Source of the DNA: Phialocephala subalpina
Taxonomy: Eukaryota > Ascomycota > Leotiomycetes > Helotiales > Mollisiaceae
NCBI GenBank assembly: GCA_900073065.1
Contig: FJOG01000037.1
Span: forward strand, 230,184 to 294,183
DNA length: 64,000 bases
Direction: 5' to 3'
Position numbers and translations under genes: made by a program. The notes beneath the pieces are model-generated. The model made no database searches. It saw only the letters and a program-made list of their open reading frames with translations, and was not told where the DNA came from. This document shows positions 56,486 to 64,000 of the stretch, piece by piece; position 1 is the stretch's first letter, and every line of letters begins with the position of its first letter.

Positions 56486-58090
56486 CTGCTCTCTGTCGGC
56501 CTCGGTGTCGGGAGTGTACTTGCGGTCATTAGTATACTAGCGTCTTTCAAAGGGGCTGTCAACAGATACTTGCTCCTCGAAAGCTTCACCAGCGAAGATA
56601 ACGGTTTACGCGACCTTGCAGTCAGATACCACGTTCCACTCCAGAGTCTCCAAAATGGGGTGACAGGTTCAACGTCAATGACCCCGACGAGAAGAAGTGT
56701 CTGCTGTATAACGAATCCAAGGAAAATAAGAAGCTAATCTCCAACATTCTCGCCCGCATCAACTCACTACACGATAAGGCGCAAGGGTTTCTCGATTGCT
56801 ACAATGTGAAAGACGCGGTCATTGAAGCTGGCTCCTAGATGCTACAGGTTAGACCTGGTACTTCGCAGATTAAAGAAATATCAGCAAAGCAGATGCAGTT
56901 TCGACAAAAGAAGAAAATCAAGTGGGCAATCAAGAACAAAGAGGAGTTTAGAGACATTGTGGTAAACCTGGAGAGATACAATAATACGCTCGAACATCTA
57001 TCGGGTGACCAATTTGCCCATTCTCTTCAACAGACAATACCATCCTACGCACTCGCGGGCATTTCGACACATGAATTGATACGAAGGCTACGGTCAATTC
57101 GGAGCGTGGAGGATGGCAAATACGACCTCCTTACCCATGCCGCTCAACTCGAGGACATTCAGCTTTCATGGTTGCCTCGACAGGCTATAAAAGATCTTAG
57201 TGCTTCTGAGATCGACATTTCTAGTGAAAACATTGGCCAAGATGCTGATCAGACTTGGCATGATCTTGGGTCAAATGGCACAATCTCGATACAAATCTTT
57301 CGGTGGAAGATGTTGCTAAGACTGGGGAACGAATCGGATCATTGGTTTCCATGCTTTCTGCGGTCACAATCACTGACCTTCGGGTTCCTGGATTTATGTG
57401 AAGCTTCGAGGATGGAGTCTCCATGCTTCGCACCGGCTACCGACGACGCGGGTTCGTTTATGCCGTACCTGAACACTACTTGGCCAAGACTCCCATGAGT
57501 CTGCGTCAAATCATCAAACGCTGCCAGGAGCCGCCACTTGGGGACAAATTCAAGCTCGCCGCACAGCTAGCCACGGCATTGTCTCTCTTGCATAACTCAC
57601 AAGGGTTACACAAGGCATTTAGGAGCGACAACATTCTGTTCTTCCATCCCTTGCCAGAACAATCTATACCTTACTCACCGATCCATGGATATCTGGATTC
57701 GAGTACGCTCGTCTTGTTACTAGTAATTCAATCGGATATCGACCTGGCGGGACAAGACTTCTAGATCACTACTACCACCCGGACGTGGTTAATGGTTTTA
57801 TGAAAGTCTTGGACTGGTATATCTTTGGGGTTGTACTGCTGGAGATTGCCATGTGGAGGCTGCTGGACTCGAAGCTTGAGAAATTGCCTAAAGAAAAGAC
57901 TAAGGATTTGAAAGCAATTGGGAAGGTGTTTGTGGATTTTGCGGAAGGACAGTTGGACACAATGACAGGGAGCTCGTATGCTAATGTTGTGAGACTCTGT
58001 TTGAGTGCTACGTTGGAGAATGATGACAAGGAGCTGGCTTGCGTGGTTTCCAATAAGATCATCGCTAAGTTGAAATATTGCAAGGCATGA
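56486..58090 (+). pseudogene. HeLo-domain plus kinase-like gene, broken (MLKL-like architecture)
   Basis: From 56486 the frame reads a hydrophobic helical start (LLSVGLGVGSVLAVISIL) and then helices ending in the tryptophan-glycine motif of HeLo domains. A 1-bp loss in the A-run at 56652-56655 changes frame just before that WG. The helical bundle continues to a TAG at 56836-56838 (fits CAG to TAG), then to about 57290, where another shift occurs, followed by a TGA at 57399-57401. Kinase-like features come next: LATALSLLHNSQGLHKAFRSDNILFF (a catalytic loop without HRD), then one more shift, and DWYIFGVVLLEIAMWRLLD (subdomain IX). The C-terminus is open to TGA 58090. The kinase part looks inactive even without the lesions. 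HeLo proteins of fungi form membrane-damaging assemblies; this copy cannot make one. Confidence 0.72.
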
Positions 58091-58244
58091 AGACACCATC
58101 ATCGGCCCACGGCAGCAGAGGAAGAGTGCATGCCTCACTAACCAGACTCGGAACAACATTGCCCGTATAGTGATACATACATTCATACATACATTAAAAA
58201 AGCTTGTGGCCAAATATACACAGAGAAAGACAAACTTTTATACA
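58091..58244. other. Convergent 3' flanks
   Basis: Short interval between the HeLo-kinase fossil and the 3' end of the minus-strand glucanase gene. It contains a repeated ACATACATTCATACATACATT tract near 58170. Confidence 0.5.
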
Positions 58245-60023
58245 TCAAGAGCTGCCTTGCAGCAATACCGTCCCGTCCCCACTTCCCAATACCATCGAAT
58301 CCAGAACTCTTTGTTGTGTCTCGCCATTGGAGCCATGAGGTAACAAGCCAAGGAAGTAAAAGAGCAGGAAGAGCACCACGATGAAGACTCGAGAGACGAC
58401 AGTGCGTATGGACAGTGACACCAGAGACATCAACAGCTGGCTAATAAGCGCGATGAGAGGAGCGACACGCTGCATGTAGAATGGCGAGGCTTGGAGTTTC
58501 TGGAAGAGGATTAGCAATAACTTATTATCAAGAATACGAAACCTTACAGCAAGTTGAGGACCAAGCCATCGCTCCATGACAGGTGGAAGCTTGAGCCTCC
58601 TCGGTTCCTCCCTCGAGGCAGACTCATTCGCCAACTTCAACGGGATCCCCTTCTCTAAGTCCCTCTCCCTCTCGTCTTCAACAACAACCGGAGCCTTAAC
58701 ATCCTCCTCCCATCCCAAACTCCTCTTCATCACCCTCCCCTCTTCCTGCATCTTCACCTCCCTCCTCGCATAAGCATTCCCCCCACCAACAGTAACCAAC
58801 AAACTCGCTGGACTTCCATCACTCACAAACCCACTCTGATCCACCCCACCATCCGGCGTAACATCATCGTACGGAAAACAATACCCCCTCCCGTCCAAAT
58901 TCGCCGCATGCACAATTCGCGCATAATGATTCGTCACCGAATTCCCATAATAAGAACTCACAACTTCATTATTCGGTTGATCGGTATCAATCAAAAGTGT
59001 GGACCGATTGAAAGCAGCATCTAGCCTTGCTCCGATGTTGAGAAGTTGATCAGTGTTGGTAGCCTGAGGAGCGAAAGCCCCGGAATTAGCGCCGAAGATG
59101 TCGGTGGATGAGGGTTTGGGGAAGGACCCGAGGTTCGTGAATGTCAGGGATGTACGGTCGTTGGATGTGTAGGCTGAAAATGTACCCCACGAGGTTTGGG
59201 TGTCGATTACTAGGGGAGTGGAAATGTATTTTGTCCAGACAGCGTCGATGTAACTATTCCAGTATGTGGAGAAGAGGTTGGAGTTGAACACTATTCCGTT
59301 TGAAGGAGAAAGGGCACGGAGGTTGGTGCCGTTGTTTGTGATGACGAGCTGGTCCCAGCCTGCGCCATCGGAGGCGTTTTGAGCAATGAGATTCGAGCAG
59401 ATGGTGTCGAGACCGTTGGATGGGAGACCGGCGACGTGTTGCGTTGACCCGGTTGTCGACGTGAGGGTCAAAGAGATGGGAAGGCAGACAAAGTCAACGT
59501 AGCTGATGTTGGTGTAGAGTTGGGAACTGTTGTATGTGAATTCGCAGAAGTCCCAGGAGAGGTGGTAGTTCGGATCTGAGGTGTTGCTGACAGACGGTTC
59601 GACAAGGCCTGGGCCAGAGGTGCTGGGGTTGAGAAGGAAGGTGAGGGTGCTGCCGACGCAGAACCAAATTCTGCCACCTGCGATGCATGGGATAGTTACT
59701 GTGCGTGTGGTGCCTGGAGCGCCGAGGGCGATTGCACAGTCGGCTGAGAGAGCGCAGCCATCCGAGGAGGGGTTGGAGGGGTAGTATGCTGTCTGTCCGT
59801 CTGACTCCAAGAGAAAGAGAGCATTGCTGTTGTCGATCGCAAGACCGGTGATATATGCATATACCGTGCTCGAAGTCGTAGAATTATAGAGGCCGATGCT
59901 TAACGTGCCAGACGAAGCAGTAGCAGTCTCAATTTTTGATTGTGTTGAAGGACCGTCGATAGTTGGTGGGTAAAGAACGTTGCTTGTCTTTTGCAAAGTG
60001 AGAACATCATCGAGAGTCGTCAT
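58245..60023 (-). CDS. GH64-type beta-1,3-glucanase with a C-terminal membrane segment
   Basis: Minus strand, start ATG 60023. The first ~400 residues match the thaumatin-like/GH64 glucanase fold by the blocks IWFCVGSTLTFLLNPS, LSWDFCEFTYN and SYVDFVCLPISL. They also carry many Asn-X-Ser/Thr sites and RGYCFPYDDVTPDGG. Such enzymes cleave laminarin-type beta-1,3-glucan. No N-terminal signal peptide is visible. Residues from ~500 form a hydrophobic anchor (VFIVVLFLLFYFLGLL). A 48-nt in-phase stretch (58547-58500) has a perfect GTAAGG donor, GCTAAT branch and CCAG acceptor. It is probably an intron, changing the length from 592 to 576 aa. Apparently intact. A wall-remodelling or antagonistic role is inferred. 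Confidence 0.75.
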   Translation of the reverse strand: MTTLDDVLTLQKTSNVLYPPTIDGPSTQSKIETATASSGTLSIGLYNSTTSSTVYAYITGLAIDNSNALFLLESDGQTAYYPSNPSSDGCALSADCAIALGAPGTTRTVTIPCIAGGRIWFCVGSTLTFLLNPSTSGPGLVEPSVSNTSDPNYHLSWDFCEFTYNSSQLYTNISYVDFVCLPISLTLTSTTGSTQHVAGLPSNGLDTICSNLIAQNASDGAGWDQLVITNNGTNLRALSPSNGIVFNSNLFSTYWNSYIDAVWTKYISTPLVIDTQTSWGTFSAYTSNDRTSLTFTNLGSFPKPSSTDIFGANSGAFAPQATNTDQLLNIGARLDAAFNRSTLLIDTDQPNNEVVSSYYGNSVTNHYARIVHAANLDGRGYCFPYDDVTPDGGVDQSGFVSDGSPASLLVTVGGGNAYARREVKMQEEGRVMKRSLGWEEDVKAPVVVEDERERDLEKGIPLKLANESASREEPRRLKLPPVMERWLGPQLAVRFRILDNKLLLILFQKLQASPFYMQRVAPLIALISQLLMSLVSLSIRTVVSRVFIVVLFLLFYFLGLLPHGSNGETQQRVLDSMVLGSGDGTVLLQGSS

Positions 60024-61572
60024 AATTGCCGATCTGTCAAAAGAGTGTATGCTTGACTTGTAAGGAATGTGAAGCGGTGCAGGGTAGAAATCCTTCGAGA
60101 GATCGACGAATATATAGCAAGCACTTGCAAAGTAAGTTTTCTGAAAGGACAGTATAAGACTAGAGTCGTCTTTGAGCTTGTTGATCAGTTCCTACCTGGG
60201 GGTCAAAGATATATGCCAAAATATAGTCCTTCCTGCTTGGGACAGCAAGGGTGCCAAGGCGGAAAGGATATATTGAAAATGTAACATGCCATTGGATGAA
60301 GAGGACAGCCAGGACCCATGAATACTTTCTCGTTCAAGAGATCTAGGCTCCCAAAACAGGACTACAGGGCGCTTCGTCCGATCTTCTGACAGGTGAAGGA
60401 GTAACCCTGAAGCTGTGATAGCATCGCCGACATATGACCGGCACAATATGCCATGCAAGAGGCAGATGATTTAGGGTTTCATGCCTTGCGTGATGCAGGA
60501 ACCGTTCCATCAAGTAGGATGGCTCGGGTATCGGCATCGTGGGGTGTGAAAATTTTGGGAAGGTGTTCGTGAATGTCGTTGGTTGAGTTCATGGCGGGGC
60601 AAATTCGAGGGCAGAGAGGCTCATACAGTATCCAACAAATGAAAGTGCAGAAGACGTCTTTGACACCCGAGACAATTAAAACAGTAAGCCGCTAACCAAG
60701 TACCGGGGATTTGGTTTGTGAAGTAGACTCAGAGACGTTCAGCTTTTCCCCACATGGTGACAGCTGCATCAAAACTTTGGCATCTGTGATCTGCTCAGAT
60801 CGTGGAAGATCATTGAACTATGGAGGCAATAACGGAGGCAAGATCTGGGGCTAGAAGGACCGATTGAAGCTTGATATGACTTTTAAAGAGAGCCCCCAAC
60901 CACGATGATGATCCTTCGTGGGGTGGTATCAATACATGCAATCGTGGCGCAGGGACCGGTCGGTGCATGAGTTGCATGAGAACCCTTGAAGTGACACCGA
61001 TCAATTGCGCAAAAGAAGGAGAGACATCCAGACGGGAGTCTCAAAAGGTGATGTCGGAGATGAATAGAAGGTTGTGAGGAAGAAGAAGGATGACTGGACG
61101 TCGAAAAGGAAGAGGTAATCTCCGTTTACCCCTAGATTCGCTAACTTAGCTCCCGCGCCGGAGACTTGCCCTGAATTCACCCCGCCAATAGGGGCCGTGT
61201 TCGCTAAACGAACACGAAATACAGCGTGTTCAGCGTGTTGATTGGCTACCTGCGAATTGCCAGGGTCTTCCGGTATTTCGACCCCTTTACCACCGCGAGA
61301 TCTGCTTGGTCAACTTCGAAAATACTCTTGTCTGTAGTATACCAGGCCGGAGAAAATCCACGCGTCCTCGTGAAACTGGGAAGAGATCCTTTGGAATCCG
61401 ATTTGGTATTCGAAAAGCAGAATTTTGCGCTTCGGGAATTAAAAGCTTATCCTCGGGTTCGAATCCGAAGCAACAAAATGCCTATCGATTGGTCGATGGT
61501 AATGATACATGAAGATCAGATCTGACGAGTCTTTCAGTCCAGATTGATCCAGCAGATCGAGTCTGCGAACGC
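60024..61572. other. Intergenic, no gene; one small hairpin
   Basis: Promoter side of the glucanase gene near 60024. Frames of 60-100 codons at 60192-60537 and 61226-61525 have no motif. A perfect 8-bp inverted repeat (CGTGTTCG, loop CTAAA, CGAACACG) lies at 61196-61216. Confidence 0.4.
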
Positions 61573-62754
61573 TCAACTACTCATCCAAGCCAAAACCGCT
61601 GCGGTCGAATCTCCATCCTCCCGATCCAGAAACGCATCCATGACACATGGACTGTGAACTTCCCTCATTCCCAACACGACATCAGCCTTCGTCTTTGACG
61701 CAGCCTCACCCTGCAATCTCTCCCCGAATCGAGTGCAGTCATCGAGAAACACTTCCCAAGCCGCCATGGTAAGCAAGATCCTGTTCACTGGTAAGTCCGC
61801 CCACCATCCAACTGGTGCGTCGAGCGGCGAGATTCTCGGGTCCTTGATTGCTTCTTCATCTGACATTCCAGGTGCTTTAAAATTCTCATGGAACTCTTTC
61901 ATCATTCGTAAGGAAAGGTAATCTTTGTCGCCGTTGTACTGGTAACTTTTGCAGTTGTCGTAGTTGAAGCTTAGGACTGGAGAATTTACACAGATCCCTC
62001 CCAGATTTTCGGACAGAGGTAGCGCCTCGATATCTTTCGATGGATGAGTGAGGTGAGACAGTAAGCTTAGGGCGAGATGTCCTCCTGCTGAGTCGCCTGC
62101 AATGAGGACTTTCGAAGGCGAGGTGATGGCGAGGATGTGTTTCAGAGCTTCCGTGGCTTGGATCAACTGAGTGGGAAAACGTCCCTCAGGAGCAAGCGTA
62201 TACTCCAACATAGACAGCGAGGCATTGGCCCTTGAGGCGCATTTCACTGCCCAAACGACATGATTGGGATCTGCTGAGAAGTTGTAGCCACCTCCATGGA
62301 GGTAGAGAAGAACTTTGCCTCCGTTTGCGGGACGGGAGCCGATCCAGTGGACTTTTGCATTTTGAGGCAAGTTGTCAACTTCATGTTTCAATTTGTATTT
62401 GCTGCAATGTTTCTCGATCACTTTGCCGGTTGGAGGCATCGCTGGCATCATTCCTCTGGGAAGGATCAGAAACCTGTAGTCACGATCACGTGAGTGAGGA
62501 CGTACTTGGACTGTCTCAGCGTCATGCTGGCCACGATAGTCATGAAAGCGGTCGCCACAGCTCTGCCAACACCAGGAGACTCTTTCGGGGGAAGGATGAG
62601 GTGTCGGAGTGCCGTATATGCCATGGCAAAGGCTAGAGATGCTCATTAGCTGGATTCCTTGAAGGAGGGCAACTATCGACTCACGAAGAGAACCGACAAG
62701 CTTAAAGAAGTTTAACTTCTCAGAGAAGGTCAATTGAATGGATCCTTCCGCCAT
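61573..62754 (-). CDS. Alpha/beta hydrolase, HSL-type esterase/lipase
   Basis: Serine esterase of the hormone-sensitive-lipase group. Exons are 62754-62685, 62632-62506 and 62455-61573. The introns are 52 nt (GTGAGT, GCTAAT branch, CTAG) and 50 nt (GTACGT..CCAG). The total is 1080 nt, 359 aa, with matching phases. Splicing changes the N-terminal frame, giving LRHLILPPKESPGVGRAVAT in place of a tryptophan-rich unspliced frame. Catalytic features: oxyanion motif LYLHGGGYNF, nucleophile GDSAGGHLAL, and a C-terminal HSPCVMD histidine, with a plausible acid at VFLDDC. No signal peptide; a soluble or membrane-associated cytoplasmic enzyme is likely. Steryl-acetate or xenobiotic hydrolysis is possible; the substrate is not determined. 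Confidence 0.88.
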   Translation of the reverse strand: MAEGSIQLTFSEKLNFFKLVGSLRESIVALLQGIQLMSISSLCHGIYGTPTPHPSPERVSWCWQSCGDRFHDYRGQHDAETVQVRPHSRDRDYRFLILPRGMMPAMPPTGKVIEKHCSKYKLKHEVDNLPQNAKVHWIGSRPANGGKVLLYLHGGGYNFSADPNHVVWAVKCASRANASLSMLEYTLAPEGRFPTQLIQATEALKHILAITSPSKVLIAGDSAGGHLALSLLSHLTHPSKDIEALPLSENLGGICVNSPVLSFNYDNCKSYQYNGDKDYLSLRMMKEFHENFKAPGMSDEEAIKDPRISPLDAPVGWWADLPVNRILLTMAAWEVFLDDCTRFGERLQGEAASKTKADVVLGMREVHSPCVMDAFLDREDGDSTAAVLAWMSS

Positions 62755-64000
62755 ATTGACAGAGAATTTGATGGATGAGAATTTTTGAAGGGATTGTCAA
62801 GTTGATATAGAAGGAGACGAGAGAAAGAAGTACCCGGCCGGTTGTTTCTCAGACAGCCCGGCAGGGCGGCCGCTAGTTCCGGAGCTGCATGCCTTGGCCG
62901 AATTCCCGTTAGAAATCCCGTCCCCACTAAAATCCCACCTTAACTTAAATAATAAAATTAGAATATCTTAACCACCTTTTAATAAAATATTTTTAAATTT
63001 AAAACTTGATTAATATGTATTTAAAATTATAAGAATATATCAAAATTATAATATATTATTTAAAATTTAAATATATAATATAAATCTAATATTATATTAT
63101 ATAAATCCTTTAAATAAGATAATAAAAGTTAATGATAATTAATTTTATATTATATATATTATAAAAATTGCATTGGATTTAAAGAATTAATTTTTCCTTT
63201 AAAATAAAAATAAGAAAATAGAATTTAGTTATATAAATATTAATTTTAAAAATATTTTATAATTTTATATATATAATAATACGTTTTATATAAAGAAATT
63301 TGTTATAAGTATTATATATAATTAAATGTTAAATAAATAATTAAAATTTATATTTTAAATATAAATATAAATAATATAAAAATAAAAATTAATTAAAATA
63401 TTTTAATATTAGAAAAAATTATTAACGAAATATAAATATATTCAATTTTAAATTTAATAAATTTAAATAAAGTTTGAATAAAATTTAAAAATAATTATTA
63501 TTTATTTATATAATTTAAAATTATTTTTATATTATAATTAAAATTTTAAATTAATATAAAATATATTATATATATTATATATATAAATAATATTTATTAT
63601 ATAATAATATTATAGTTTAAAAATACTATTTTATATTACGTAAATGAAAATAATAAAAAGTATTTATATTATTTATAAAAATTTAAAATTCTTTAATATA
63701 TTCTAATAAAAATAAAATTGCTTTTAATTTAAATCAATATAATTAGTATAGATAATAATATAGTAAAGTAATATCGATTTGAATGCCTAAAATAAATAGA
63801 TATTAAATAATTTATATAATAATATATATTTATTTTCAAATTTATTATATTTTGTATTTATTTAAAAGGATTTAATTCTTTGACATTATATTAATCTTAT
63901 TAGTTTAATAATATAAATATATTTAAACCGTTTTCTTATAACGTTATGGATAATTCTATAATTAATTATTAAAAGTTGTTAGAAAGATGTGATTTTGCCA
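62755..64000. other. Flank and terminal AT block, no genes
   Basis: 62755-62940 is ordinary promoter-side sequence for the hydrolase. From about 62940 to the window end the DNA is nearly pure A+T with no frame or repeat readable, as at 37.6-39.6 kb. The beginning of a larger RIP-degraded block is likely. Confidence 0.75.

Noticed and set aside
61440..61480. tRNA-like T-arm GGGTTCGAATCC
   Set aside because: No matching acceptor stem (the 7 bases after the T-stem have no partner within 80 bp), and no D-arm or anticodon arm.

Overview
The window is nuclear DNA of a filamentous ascomycete (Pezizomycotina). Genes are split by short introns of about 45-110 nt with GT..AG ends and CTAAC/CTGAC-type branch sites. 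Fungal families are present (HET, fungal STAND NTPase, AA9 monooxygenase, Ric8, GH64). GC-moderate gene islands alternate with almost pure A+T blocks, and transposon copies carry transition-only mutations, as expected from repeat-induced point mutation (RIP). I cannot name the species. There are two assembly gaps, 12598-12977 and 38611-38630.

Layout. 0-5 kb: LTR fragments, a secreted membrane-dipeptidase gene and an F-box gene. 5.6-13.6 kb: a minus-strand host gene cut in two by a complete Ty1/copia retrotransposon (229-bp LTRs, TGACT target duplication, RIP-decayed gag and pol). 14-18 kb: a rhodanese/Cdc25-type gene with one in-frame stop, and a HET-domain gene. 19-25.4 kb: two small secreted proteins, the conserved G-protein chaperone/GEF gene ric8, and a multi-pass membrane protein. 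27.9-35.7 kb: a flavin monooxygenase, a NACHT-type STAND protein and a second HET protein. 36.2-37.2 kb: an AA9 lytic polysaccharide monooxygenase, then a 2-kb AT block. 40.1-43.1 kb: a HET pseudogene split by a 1195-bp inverted-repeat DNA transposon with TA target duplication. 43.9-46.7 kb: an apparently intact dynamin-family GTPase. 48-58 kb: three large broken genes (kinase/Sel1/ankyrin, membrane/ankyrin, HeLo-pseudokinase). 58-63 kb: a GH64-type glucanase and an esterase/lipase. The window ends in another AT block.

The unifying theme is a turnover zone for self/non-self recognition genes (HET, STAND, HeLo-kinase, ankyrin proteins). Intact members sit beside fossils broken by frameshifts, C-to-T type stops and transposons. 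Housekeeping genes (ric8, FMO, dipeptidase) and secreted cell-wall enzymes are interspersed. The two transposon insertions are resolved to the base: removing the element and one target copy restores an open reading frame in both hosts. Exon coordinates were derived by hand from splice consensus, frame continuity and family motifs. No database search was run, and family names rest on recognised motifs.
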